Positions 30,893 through 39,899 are shown, counted from the stretch's first letter. The stretch: 64,000 nt of DNA from Streptococcus ictaluri 707-05 (GCF_000188015.2 NZ_AEUX02000004.1:49373-113372), one strand, 5' to 3'. Notes: generated by a model not told the origin, from the letters alone. Numbers and translations: made by a program.

Positions 30893-31910
30893 TTGCTCCC
30901 CTCCTAGTCTTCTTTAAGTAATTCTTTGATAATCTCACGTGTTGATACTTGTTGATCTTCGTAACGCAAGCGCGCTAAGGCTCCTCGACTTTGAGAATTA
31001 GACATTTTCAAAATATCTTGCACTTGAATTTCAAGAGTTGGCAAGTAAATACTTAATAAGCGCCCCTCAAATTTTGAACTACCGGTTTATGCAATAATAA
31101 AAGCTTCACTAACCAACAAATTCATCAAAACACTGAGAAGTGGCAAGTATGCCTTACTAACAGTATGTGTTGTTGGTAAAACCTGACTAGCAAAATGTTG
31201 ATAAAGGGTATGGTCTTGCAAACGAGCTAATACCCTTCTTTCTAAACTATCGAAATCTGCTGTATGAGGAGGATTTAAGGTACAAGCATGTAAAAATGGC
31301 CCATCCACAAAACCAAGAACTAATTGTTTTTGTAAGGCAACACTTATCTCGTTTAAATGTCTCAACATGGTAACATTTAGACGCTCCTGACAAATAACGA
31401 TACTTTGGTAGTCCTTTAAACGCTCTGATAAACTGTTCATGTGACGGTGATGCTCTAAGGCATCCAAGCGTGAGGAAACATCTGTCGTTTGGATGGTCAT
31501 CTTAAGATCATCATCAGCAACTCTTAAGTCTAAATCCAACTGTTCTGCAAGTAATAAAGCCGATTGGTTAACATATGTTGAATCACTGATAAATAAAATA
31601 GGCGATTTATCTGGTCCCTGCTCTGATTCAGCGATAAAATGAAAATTTCCTGTTAATATTTTCATGACGTTTTCTTGAAGCGCATGCTCATCTTCAAACA
31701 TCAAAATATCGTTGTAATAGAGCGCTGTGATGACTTCTGTTAATTTGACAAACAGCTCCTCTTCTAATTCTTCTTGATAAAGGTCCGTATCGATGGCTAC
31801 CCCATTGAATAAATCTGAGATCATTTTGTAATAAACCGCTTTAAGATCTTGAGGCTCTTGGGTGAAAAGGCAACACTTTTCTGTACAACATTTATAAAGT
31901 GCTTTTTTCT

Positions 31911-32690
31911 TTAAGCAATTAATCTCCATGTCATGGGTGTCTGGTAGTTGAGACTGCCATGAATGCGATGGTAATTCCACCAGTGCACATAATCTTTCGT
32001 TTTAAGGATTAATTCTTCCAGTGACTGAAAGGTTTCTTGATGAATAAATTCAATTTTGAAAGCGCGATAGGTGCTCTCAGCTACCGCATTGTCATAGGGA
32101 CAGCCTGCTTGGCTTAGAGAACGATTGATTCCAAAAGCTTCCAACATGTCATCAATCAGCTGATTATCAAACTCCTTCCCACGATCAGAATGGAAGATCT
32201 TGACCTTGGTCAGAGCGTAAGGGATGCTCTGAATCGCTTGTTTAACCAATTCGGCGGTCTTATGCCAACCAACTGACAAACCGATGATTTCACGATTGAA
32301 GAGATCAATAATCAAGCAAACATAAGCCCAGCTATTACCGACACGAACGTAGGTTAAGTCTGTTACTAAAGCATTTAGAGGCTTTTCTTGATGAAATTGT
32401 CTGGCTAAGTGATTAGGAATAGCTGCCACATTCTTCCCTTTTGAATGTGGCTTGAAGGCTGCTTTCTGATAAACGGATACTAAGTTGAGTTTGTGCATGA
32501 TGCGACGAATCCGACGACGAGACAGCTGGATGCCTTCATTTTCCAAACATTTCTTGATTTTCCTAGCCCCGTATCTGGCCTTACTTTCGAGAAAAATAGC
32601 TTTGATATTTTCTTCAAGTTCCGCTTCAGAGACTGGTTTAACAGCCTTGTAGTAATAGCTAGAACGAGGAATGTTCAACCAACGACACAT
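31911..32690 (-). CDS. IS3-family transposase OrfB (copy 2)
   Basis: The 259 residues are the same as in the OrfB of copy 1, with the DDE residues in ALVTDLTYV, IFHSDRGKEF and DNAVAESTYRAF. It would be expressed as an OrfAB fusion by -1 frameshifting at CGAAAAG. The frame is intact. Confidence 0.92.
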   Translation of the reverse strand: MCRWLNIPRSSYYYKAVKPVSEAELEENIKAIFLESKARYGARKIKKCLENEGIQLSRRRIRRIMHKLNLVSVYQKAAFKPHSKGKNVAAIPNHLARQFHQEKPLNALVTDLTYVRVGNSWAYVCLIIDLFNREIIGLSVGWHKTAELVKQAIQSIPYALTKVKIFHSDRGKEFDNQLIDDMLEAFGINRSLSQAGCPYDNAVAESTYRAFKIEFIHQETFQSLEELILKTKDYVHWWNYHRIHGSLNYQTPMTWRLIA

Positions 32691-32725
32691 GGCTGAAATG
32701 CTATATTTGTCTTTATTAGCAGTGA

Positions 32726-33016
32726 TTACTTCTCTTTTCGTGCCATAATCACCTCCGCTTGCTTTAGGATATCTAACTGCATTTCGAGTTCTTTATTACG
32801 CTTTCGGAGTTCAATCAGTTCACGCTGCTCATCTGTAAGATTATCAATAGTTTTAAAGGAACCAGTTGTTTTAGCCTGACGTACCCACTTATCGAAGGTT
32901 GATGGGGTTAACTCATATTCTTTGATAAGCTCACTTCGTTTCATCCCTGCATTGTGAAGGTCAACGATTTGTTGCTTAAAGTCATCGGTGAAGTGGCGAC
33001 GTATTTTTCTAGACAT
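32726..33016 (-). CDS. IS3-family transposase OrfA (copy 2)
   Basis: This 96-residue helix-turn-helix protein is like the copy-1 OrfA except for Glu instead of Ala in LDILKQAEVIMARKEK. It has an HTH followed by a heptad-rich coiled coil. The frame is intact. Confidence 0.9.
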   Translation of the reverse strand: MSRKIRRHFTDDFKQQIVDLHNAGMKRSELIKEYELTPSTFDKWVRQAKTTGSFKTIDNLTDEQRELIELRKRNKELEMQLDILKQAEVIMARKEK

Positions 33017-33174
33017 AATATTCTCCTATTTTCTTTAGTGTAGAACACTTTATAAATTCTGTCTAGTTTAGTGTAACCTATTCATAGCTTCGTTAAAATC
33101 CCACAAGCCTTTTCGAAAACAAAAGGTGTCATTAAATTGGACAATACGGACATTACTATTTAATTGATATTTCA

Positions 33175-34122
33175 TTAAGACTCCTTACTACCGACAATAG
33201 TCATATGAATCACATGATGATTCAAGCCATCTAAACCTAATTTTTCTTGAAGGTATTCTTTATTATAACCACCAATATCGACACTGCCATATACCAAGGC
33301 TGTCGAAACTAATTGGATATTTTGCGCCATCTCTCCTGATTCAATAAAGGCATAGGCAGTAGCTTGATTACCATACTTACGAGTATTTTTGAGATAGTCA
33401 TAGGCATAAATAATAATCATATTACAATCCTGAGCATTGATAGGACCGTATTCTGCAAATGCTCGAATATCTTCTTGAGGAGCAAGACTGTGACATCTTA
33501 GCGCGTGCTGATAAGGTAAGTATTCATAAAACCCATCCTCAAGCTTTTCGATATTTCTGGCGTAAAAAAACAAAGTGATGGGGTATAATCCCCCACCCGA
33601 AGAACAATTTCGCAATGTTACTGTCTTAGTAATTTCTTCTTTTACTTGCACTTTTGAACTAACACCAGTTGCATAATAAAGAAGATTGGCTAAATCTTGT
33701 AAAGGCATCTCCAAGTCGATATATTGTCGATGACTTCTGCGATTCACAATACAGGTCGAAAGACTGGTTGTGATTTTTGTTGCTTTAGGTAAAGGTATGA
33801 CCCGGCTTTTATCTTCAAAGAAAGCACTATTGGTAAAGGTCGTTACAGCACTATCTGTAAAGAAATCTGCCACACTGGCTCTAAAGCCGAGATAATTATT
33901 ATTAGTCTTATAATTAAGTAAAAAACGTTGACTTAGGTTATCTGTTTCATTTGGCATCAGATGCTGAGCAACCAGTTGTTTAGAAGTTTTTAATACGGTT
34001 TGATGATGATAATCCGAAAAAGAGAAATGTCCCGTATTAAACTCAAACAATTGCCTTGCTTCTTCTCTGGTCAACTGTGGTTGAGGGCTATCATGAAACT
34101 TTTCTTTTGAAAAAAATGGCAT
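33175..34122 (-). CDS. sagB: SagB, FMN-dependent thiazoline/oxazoline dehydrogenase
   Basis: The 315-residue nitroreductase-like enzyme oxidises SagA azolines to aromatic azoles using FMN. Features are VNRRSHRQYIDLEMPLQDLA (FMN phosphate contact), RNCSSGGGLYPITLFFYARN (Gly-rich FMN site) and a Lys/Tyr active-site region MIIIYAYDYLKNTRKYG. The start at 34122 lies only 10 bp after the SagA-like small ORF, whose last codons supply its weak ribosome binding site (GAAAG), so the two are probably coupled. The stop overlaps the sagC start (TAATG). The frame is intact. Confidence 0.93.
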   Translation of the reverse strand: MPFFSKEKFHDSPQPQLTREEARQLFEFNTGHFSFSDYHHQTVLKTSKQLVAQHLMPNETDNLSQRFLLNYKTNNNYLGFRASVADFFTDSAVTTFTNSAFFEDKSRVIPLPKATKITTSLSTCIVNRRSHRQYIDLEMPLQDLANLLYYATGVSSKVQVKEEITKTVTLRNCSSGGGLYPITLFFYARNIEKLEDGFYEYLPYQHALRCHSLAPQEDIRAFAEYGPINAQDCNMIIIYAYDYLKNTRKYGNQATAYAFIESGEMAQNIQLVSTALVYGSVDIGGYNKEYLQEKLGLDGLNHHVIHMTIVGSKES

Positions 34123-34132
34123 AATTAACTTT

Positions 34133-34228
34133 CTATCTCATCTCACTAATACTGTGGTAACCAGCAGGGGCCACATATGTTGTTTCAGCTACGCTAGTAG
34201 CCATGATGTTAGCTTTTAATGTTAGCAT
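34133..34228 (-). CDS. SagA-leader-like 31-residue peptide between sagA and sagB
   Basis: A 31-codon ORF with a near-perfect AAGGAGG site 8 bp before its ATG. It begins MLTLKANI and continues ATSVAETTYVAPAG, matching the SagA leader (MLKFTSNI, then ATSVGETTQVAPGG) position for position in 16 of 23 residues. Where SagA then has its Cys-rich core, this peptide has only YHSISEMR. It therefore keeps a leader-type recognition region (with L4 instead of F4 in the FxxxB motif) but has no Cys or Thr and just two Ser to modify. It may be a decoy, a regulator, a second tiny precursor or a decayed sagA duplicate. Its clean frame and strong site argue against random sequence. Confidence 0.75.
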   Translation of the reverse strand: MLTLKANIMATSVAETTYVAPAGYHSISEMR

Positions 34229-34320
34229 AACGTTGCCTCCTTCTAAGGTTAAGCATCAGTAGCTAGCGACCAATGATTTCCCTCTATTAACCTACGGCTA
34301 AACTCCTAAATCCAACTAAC

Positions 34321-34491
34321 TTAACTTGCCGGCGCTGGAGCAATACCAGAAGTTGATCCACCAGTAGAGTTACCATTAACAGATACTGAGAAGCAGCAAG
34401 TAGTACTACAGCAACAGCAGCATCCGCCAGGAGCTACTTGAGTGGTTTCGCCTACACTAGTAGCTAAAATGTTTGAAGTAAATTTTAACAT
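34321..34491 (-). CDS. sagA: SagA, streptolysin S precursor peptide
   Basis: The 56-residue precursor has the 23-residue leader (MLKFTSNI with the FxxxB motif F4-I8, then ATSVGETTQVAPGG) and a core starting CCCCCSTTCCFSVSV, rich in Cys, Ser, Thr and Gly, ending GIAPAPAS. SagB, SagC and SagD normally convert Cys, Ser and Thr of the core to azoles to yield the haemolysin. An AAGGAGG site precedes the ATG. The core has an extra Ser (CCSTTCC) and a tail different from the S. pyogenes form as I remember it. The gene is intact although its maturation enzyme SagC is not. Confidence 0.95.
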   Translation of the reverse strand: MLKFTSNILATSVGETTQVAPGGCCCCCSTTCCFSVSVNGNSTGGSTSGIAPAPAS

Positions 34492-34693
34492 AATCTTACC
34501 TCCTTATATTTACGACTTGGTAAGAAGTAATCAATTGACAAGCGTTAAAGTTAGAAGACTTTTTCTAACAAGAAATGTTACTTGTTCTTTAACCAATTGA
34601 TCAAGGGACAAGGCTAGCTATTGTATCCTCGTAGTAATACAACCATTCAACTCTTGTCATATATATTATATTAAAAAAGACAGAAAATGAGAT
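34492..34693 (-). promoter_or_regulatory. sagA promoter and 5' leader
   Basis: A perfect -10, TATAAT, lies on the minus strand at 34665-34670, inside a very AT-rich stretch. The hexamer 17 bp upstream (ATCTCA) is a poor -35, which suggests activator dependence or repression by a CovR-type AT-rich binder. The 5' untranslated leader would be about 165 nt and contains TTGATCAATTGG and CAATTGATTA segments that can pair. In S. pyogenes this leader belongs to the pel regulatory transcript. Whether that applies here is not visible. Confidence 0.5.
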
Positions 34694-34824
34694 ATTAAAA
34701 ATAAAAAAATTAGATAATTTTTACACAATTTAATGTGCCTTAAAAACTATTTTAGGCTTATTGAACGAAGTTTTTGAGGCATTTTTGACTAAGTAAGAAT
34801 CTGACAGACCATGCTAGTAAATAA

Positions 34825-34859
34825 AAAAGAATGGACGAGATAAAAATCCATTCTTTTAA
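34825..34859. terminator. Terminator downstream of the AEC transporter gene
   Basis: AAAAGAATGGA and TCCATTCTTTT form an 11-bp stem that reads on both strands and is followed by a T-run on the minus strand. It isolates the AEC gene from the sagA promoter region. Confidence 0.8.
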
Positions 34860-34891
34860 AAATATAAAAATAATGACAATTTGCTTTTAAA

Positions 34892-35803
34892 CTACGAGAC
34901 AAAGAAAACCATAAATAGTGTCATTAGTGCAACACTGCTTAAAATCGTGACTGAGTTTAGGGTCGCAGGAAGACTACTGTCACTTCCTAATTGTCGAACA
35001 TACAAAGGTGTCACAACCGAAATTGGGGCTATTAAACAGATGGTCAACATTTCTTTGATAGCTAACTCTAATGGTAAACTATACAAGAAAACTAACATGA
35101 TAAGAGATCCTAACAACCTGAGGCTTAAGAGTTGTCCTAAAGATTTCAGTACTTCTTTAGAGAATTTAAAATCAACCATTAATCCTAAGACCATCATGGC
35201 TACAAAAGGATTAGCATCTGCAGCTACCTTGACCAAGGTTACGATATTTTCTGGAATTGTCACCTGAAAAAGAGATAGACAAAAACAAAAAAGGTAGGTA
35301 CAAAAAGGCAAGGAGCGACACAACTTCTTGAGCATTCCAAGGACCGTTACTTTTTCTTCTAATTTGGCAATGAGACTAATTAAGGAATAATTGCCTCCAA
35401 ATACCATAAAAGCATTTCCCGTATCAAATAAAATGACATAAATAAGATAAGAACTAGGAAAAAATGATTGGACAAAAGGAAAGGCGAAAGTTCCAATATT
35501 ATAACCAGCCAGTTGCATCATTTCTTGAGCTTTTTCTTGAGAAGGCTTATGTCGACCTCTGACATAACCGATACCGAGCAAGGTTAAATTTCCTAAAATA
35601 GCAATCAGAATGGGAAGTAATAAAGTCGCCGTTATAGAGATGCTTTGAGTTGAAACGATAAGTGCAGATGGCAAGGTCACATTCATCAGTAACTTAGAAA
35701 AGGACTTGACATCTTTAGGAGATAGCACATGATAAACTTTTAACACATATGCAAGGACAATAATCAGAATAAAGGCACTAGCCTTTAATAAAACGTGAAA
35801 CAA
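34892..35803 (-). CDS. AEC-family (auxin efflux carrier-like) transporter
   Basis: The protein has about ten membrane helices in the AEC pattern, for example VLSPKDVKSFSKLLMNVTLP in the first half and ANPFVAMMVLGLMVDFKFSK in the second. Bacterial members move malate or other small organic acids, but the substrate here is unknown. No ATG fits the family start. A TTG at 35803 follows an excellent AAGGAG site at 6 bp spacing and gives 303 residues, the usual length, so I choose it over the track start at 35869. The frame is intact. Confidence 0.85.
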   Translation of the reverse strand: MFHVLLKASAFILIIVLAYVLKVYHVLSPKDVKSFSKLLMNVTLPSALIVSTQSISITATLLLPILIAILGNLTLLGIGYVRGRHKPSQEKAQEMMQLAGYNIGTFAFPFVQSFFPSSYLIYVILFDTGNAFMVFGGNYSLISLIAKLEEKVTVLGMLKKLCRSLPFCTYLFCFCLSLFQVTIPENIVTLVKVAADANPFVAMMVLGLMVDFKFSKEVLKSLGQLLSLRLLGSLIMLVFLYSLPLELAIKEMLTICLIAPISVVTPLYVRQLGSDSSLPATLNSVTILSSVALMTLFMVFFVS

Positions 35804-35927
35804 CTGGTACTCCTTCTTTATTATGGAACTAATAGCGACAAAAAAGAGCTGCCAAAGCACTGCTAGCAAACAGTGTTTCGCACACTCTTTTAAAGGCTAT
35901 TTCTAAACGATAATTGTAATAATCTGA

Positions 35928-36809
35928 CTACTTATGCTCAAAGAGAAGTTCTCGAACAGCCGCTACAGGCATGTCTTGACCCGTGATAAGCTTAAAGGCT
36001 TCTGCCCCTTGATAAAGGAGCATTCCTAAGCCATTTATGGTTTTTTTAGCTCCTACTTCTTTGGCCATAGCTAAGAGTAGCGTTTCACTCGGTTCATAAA
36101 CCAAGTCCATAACCGTTAAATCAGCTCCAATAGCTTTAGGGTCTTTAATCAAACTGGTAGCGCCTTTAACCGTCATTCCAAGTCCAGTAGCATCAATATA
36201 AATGGTCGATGTCTCTAAAGCCTTTTGAAAAGCTTGCTGATCTGCCAAGTCTGTAAGACTAACCTTAGCAGCAGTCTCTTCGTTTAGAGCTGTTACTAGC
36301 GATTGAGCCTCTTGAAAGGTCTTTGATTGACGGTTAAAAAGACGTACTTCTTTAGCCCCATCAAAAGCTAACTGGGCAGCCACAGCCTTCCCTGCTCCGC
36401 CAGCACCTGTTAGTGTAATGATCTGGTCCTTGATTGGAATTCCTGCTTCAAGTAAGGATTGCACTGCTCCTCTTCCATCTGTGTTATATCCAACTAAATG
36501 ACCTTTTCCATCTTTGTTGACCACCGTATTGACGGCTCCAACTAACTTAGCAAGAGGAGATATCTCATCCAAAAAAGGAATAATAGCTTCTTTGTAAGGC
36601 ATGGAGACATTGGCACCCCTAATCCCCAGAGCTCGAATAGCCTGGACGGCATCTGGAAAATTGTCTTGCTCTACCTCAAAAGCCATGTAAGCATAATCAA
36701 GATTTAAAAGCTTATAAGCAGCATTATGCATTTTGGGAGACAAGCTATGACGAGCTGGATTAGCTAATAAAGCTACCAATAAGCTATGTCCTGTTAAGCG
36801 TTCTGTCAT
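35928..36809 (-). CDS. aroE: Shikimate dehydrogenase
   Basis: The 293-residue NADPH enzyme reduces 3-dehydroshikimate to shikimate. The substrate site is visible in [16 protein letters not shown] and in [15 protein letters not shown] (catalytic Lys), the NADP fold in [20 protein letters not shown] with NRQSKTF, and the C-terminal [19 protein letters not shown]. In this window it is separated from aroG-aroB by the whole sag operon and the AEC gene. The frame is intact. Confidence 0.95.
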   Translation of the reverse strand: MTERLTGHSLLVALLANPARHSLSPKMHNAAYKLLNLDYAYMAFEVEQDNFPDAVQAIRALGIRGANVSMPYKEAIIPFLDEISPLAKLVGAVNTVVNKDGKGHLVGYNTDGRGAVQSLLEAGIPIKDQIITLTGAGGAGKAVAAQLAFDGAKEVRLFNRQSKTFQEAQSLVTALNEETAAKVSLTDLADQQAFQKALETSTIYIDATGLGMTVKGATSLIKDPKAIGADLTVMDLVYEPSETLLLAMAKEVGAKKTINGLGMLLYQGAEAFKLITGQDMPVAAVRELLFEHK

Positions 36810-37157
36810 CTAAGCCTCCCTTTACATGAAATAAAGCTTCTTTTGTTTATGTGAAATACAAAATAGTCTGCCTTTCTATTATAGCTTATTTACCTCAAAA
36901 AGCTGAAAGTTTTGTTTTACCAAAACAGAAACTATTTTTAATCAAATTATCATTTTATTTTTCTTGATTTTCACTATCCTTCTTCCTTTTTTTGCTTGGT
37001 TATACCATAAAAACTGAAATAGACATTGTTTTTATCTTCTTTTAGTTAAGATATACCAATTCTTATTGATTGACATATTAATTTAATTAAATTTAAATTA
37101 TATAATATAGCTATAAATTTTAAATTTATTAAGAACAATATTCAAAAAGAGGTTACT
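36810..37157. other. Non-coding, AT-rich interval upstream of the secreted-protein gene
   Basis: No frame longer than a few codons is supported. The right half is extremely AT-rich and contains TTGACA (37070) and TATAAT (37101-37106), but their 25-bp spacing is too wide for one promoter. The promoter of the secreted-protein gene at 37158 probably lies here using TATAAT. Confidence 0.4.
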
Positions 37158-37476
37158 ATGAACACAAAACAACTTTTTTCCAACCGTCAATTGAAACTGG
37201 GTGTAGCTTCAATTGCACTTGCCACTACTATTGTGTGGTGTAGCAACTGTTTCAGCAAACGAGTCATTGGTTACTTCAACGCAAGAAGCTCCAATCATCG
37301 CTATTCGTAACGAGGATTGGAGCTTCCAAATTCCTCAAGTCATGAATGATGAAGGCTTCGATTTTCCTCTTTTTGTTGAAAGAGGGAGATTCCCCTTATT
37401 TCAAAAACGATTAACAATGCTTAGATCACAACTTCGCACTTGGACAGAGACAGCAAAAACTTTTTTTAAAGCTTAA
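37158..37476 (+). pseudogene. Small secreted protein, frameshift inside the signal peptide
   Basis: From an ATG at 37158 (AAGAGG site) the frame gives MNTKQLFSNRQLKLGVASIA and LATTIV, a typical streptococcal export signal. One extra base in GTGTGGTG near 37233-37240 then shifts it. In the corrected frame it continues VGVATVSANESLVTSTQ with a signal-peptidase site near VSA-NE, and ends after about 105 residues (TETAKTFFKA). The mature part has no motif I recognise and no LPXTG anchor, so it may be a secreted peptide or the stump of a larger surface protein. Confidence 0.55.
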
Positions 37477-37625
37477 CTCGTTCTTCTATGACCTATTCCC
37501 TTAAATGATAAAAACTTTCTATTCCTAAATAAAACAGTCAACATAAGTTAGGTTGTTAGGCTTTTAAAATCCCCACTCAACATCTTTCACTCGATTTTCT
37601 AAGCTTGATACTAGCAAATAAAAAC

Positions 37626-37662
37626 ATACCTTGCAACCCTCGTTTAAAGAGCTGCAAGGTAT
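37626..37662 (-). terminator. Terminator after the lacZ remnant
   Basis: ATACCTTGCA (37626-37635) and TGCAAGGTAT (37653-37662) form a perfect 10-bp stem. On the minus strand it is followed by GTTTTTATTT. Confidence 0.8.
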
Positions 37663-38580
37663 TTTAAGTTGTTAAATTCCATAGTCCAATCTGAATGTCA
37701 TCAAGTTTTATGCCAGCATTTTCAGGCTGAACAAGTGTCAATTCAAGGATTAAGGCATCAAGACAATCCTCAAAGAGTAGTTGATACCTTTGACCAGCTT
37801 TAAGATTAGTTTGAAAAGCTAAGAGGACTGGTTTAGCACTTAGAGAACTGTATACCTTTAGAGAAAGGTCCAGTTCTTGTAAGTCGTCATTAGCTAAGAG
37901 AGTGATTGCTCCAATAGCTTGGATGGTATCGTATTGATAGCGATAGCAAATGGATTGGGCTTCTCTAAAGAGACAACTTTGTTGGGCAACCAAACTTAAG
38001 TCTTGATGAAGAAAGATTTTGTTATGAGATGAGCGTAAGTCTGCTTCAAGAGTAAGCTTTTGACCAAAAACATCTGCTTGTCCTGTTACCGTCTGCTTTC
38101 CTGAGAAAATAGATTCTTTCAAGAACCAGGTGACTGGAAAAGCTTTTTTAAAAGGCTTTTGATGAGCATCCCTTGGGCTCAGCAATTGAGGCAAACGAAT
38201 CTCTTCGCCTTCTCTAAACTCATAACTCTCTTTTGAAAAGCTAAGAGGACCATCGAAAGCACGATAGTAGCGAGAACTTGGCAAGGTAGCTTGAGACACG
38301 TCCTTGGTTCGATCATACCAAATATAAGGGTAAGGAAAATCTGTCAAGATTTCTTTATCAATGGCTTTCTCAGTAATTGCCATTTCATAAACCGACTGTC
38401 CAAATTTAGCTGAACTGGCTCTTATAAGTGCCTGACCTTTTTGCCCCTCTAATTGTAACATCACTAATAATTTGCCGCGATAAAGTTTCCGAGAAGCATC
38501 CTGATACAATTGATGGTCGCAAGGGTTACCATTATCCAAGGCAAGTAACTTAATCGGACCTTGGCAATCAATTTTTATCT

Positions 38581-39744
38581 CGCAAGTTGTCAAGTCAAGT
38601 GCAACCAGTTCATAGATAACTAGAGTTCCAGATGTTAAGCTGTTCGGGATAGCTCAAACAGGAATTTTGAGGATTGATATTGAAGAAGTCGTCTTGGGCG
38701 CTCATTGATGGCAGTAATATAATTGTCAAGTTCTTCAGAGGTTAGTGGATTAAGTGAGACTCCTTTAGGGACATATTCTCTGAGGAGGCCATTGAAGTTC
38801 TCGTTTTTTCCTCTCTCATGTGAAGAATAGGGATGTGCAAAGTAAACTTCAACAGCTTCTAAGTTTGAGAGTAAACTAAACTCAGAACCATTATCCGCTG
38901 TGATGGATGCAATAGGATACTGACTGATGAGATGCGTGACAGCACGGTTAATGGTTTGGGACTGCTTGTCTTCTAGCTTAACTCCTAGTGCATAGCGTGT
39001 CTGGCGCTCTACCAAAGTCAACATAACAGCTTCACCTTTGGTTTTCTTGCCGAGAACCAAATCAATCTCCCAATGCCCAAATTCAGAACGATCATTAATA
39101 TATTCTGGACGTTCTTCGATAGATTTACCTAAAGTCTTCTTATTCGTCTTCATGACTTTCTTAGAACGTTTTCTGATACTAACCATCTTAGGCAAATCGA
39201 TTGGTTTAATAGCTAATACCCCCTCTTTGATATAACGATAAATCGTTTTGGTAGAGGGGACGACTTCTTCAGGATGGTTCACTTTGTAAGTCTGAACAAA
39301 ACTATCCACACTATGGAGACGAATGTTAGCCGTCAAGGCAGATTCTAATTGTTCAATGAACCTAGCGGAGCAGTCATTCAACTTGAGATAAGAACTCTTT
39401 TGACGATTGGTTTCATAGACACGTTGCCCACTATCAGCGAAATAGGCGTTGAAGAAGGTTTGTTTTCCATTCTTATCCTTTACCTGTTCTACTGAACCAC
39501 GTTTTATTTCTCGGCAGATTGTAGAACGGTGACGACCCAAGAGTCGAGCAATCTCAGCGGGTTTCTTTCCCATTTTAAGATAAGCAGCAATTTCACCCCG
39601 TTCTGTGGCTGAAAGATGAGAATAGGATGATTTTCTGGTAGAATTAATGTTGGACATGTTCATCTGCTTTCCATACTGAATTGGGGAATTCTAGTATATC
39701 AGACGAACATGTCTTTTTTGTTGCACTTCATTTTACAACGCGGG
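38581..39744 (-). mobile_element. IS30-family insertion sequence, copy 2, inside the lacZ remnant
   Basis: This 1164-bp element lies in inverted orientation to copies 1 and 3. It is flanked by a 13-bp target duplication, TCAATTTTTATCT, at 38568-38580 and 39745-39757. Both 25-bp ends are intact. Confidence 0.95.
38635..39663 (-). CDS. IS30-family transposase (copy 2)
   Basis: The intact 342-residue transposase has the same HTH and DDE motifs as copy 1. It differs in KMVSIRKRSKKVMKTNKKT at two positions and agrees there with copy 3. It starts after GGAAAGCAG. Confidence 0.95.
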   Translation of the reverse strand: MNMSNINSTRKSSYSHLSATERGEIAAYLKMGKKPAEIARLLGRHRSTICREIKRGSVEQVKDKNGKQTFFNAYFADSGQRVYETNRQKSSYLKLNDCSARFIEQLESALTANIRLHSVDSFVQTYKVNHPEEVVPSTKTIYRYIKEGVLAIKPIDLPKMVSIRKRSKKVMKTNKKTLGKSIEERPEYINDRSEFGHWEIDLVLGKKTKGEAVMLTLVERQTRYALGVKLEDKQSQTINRAVTHLISQYPIASITADNGSEFSLLSNLEAVEVYFAHPYSSHERGKNENFNGLLREYVPKGVSLNPLTSEELDNYITAINERPRRLLQYQSSKFLFELSRTA

Positions 39745-39899
39745 TCAATTTTTATCTCATCATCTGCTGAAATATCCAATTGACCATGCTCATCAAGCAA
39801 ATCTAAGGTCAGATAAACCAATTGTCCATTAGAAAATTCAGAAGGCGAAAAGGCAGACCATCTTAAGCGTCTGGTTTTCCCTAAGCTACTGACCTCTTG

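Larger units (their letters stand above)
31863..33084 (-). mobile_element. IS3-family insertion sequence, copy 2, inside sagC
   Basis: This 1222-bp element has the same ends and orientation as the copy in cas3. It lacks a target duplication: GGG precedes the left TG and TAG follows the right CA. A few sagC codons are missing at the junction. This suggests a small adjacent deletion after insertion or a recombination event between copies. Confidence 0.93.
30904..33175 (-). pseudogene. sagC: SagC, cyclodehydratase component, split by an IS and a nonsense codon
   Basis: The N-terminal 31 codons (33175 down to the IS) read KYQLNSNVRIVQFNDTFCFR and KGLWDFNEA. The IS3 element occupies 31863-33084. 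The rest resumes at QEPQDLKAVYYKM and runs to EAFIIA, where a TAA at 31087-31089 stops it. Past that codon the frame continues for about 60 residues (TGSSKFEGRLLSIYLPTLE) to a TAG at 30904, so CAA-to-TAA is likely. No target duplication flanks the IS, and about four or five codons are missing at the junction. SagC binds the SagA leader and is essential for azole formation, so mature SLS should not be made. Confidence 0.93.

Noticed and set aside
34881..35267. 128-codon plus-strand ORF opposite the AEC transporter
   Set aside because: It lies entirely antisense to a clear membrane-protein gene and has no ribosome binding site or protein-like pattern.
18888..39744. A composite transposon bounded by IS30 copies 1 and 2 carrying aro and sag
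   Set aside because: Each IS30 copy has its own 13-bp target duplication and different flanks, which shows independent insertions. The enclosed genes include core shikimate genes and a tRNA.
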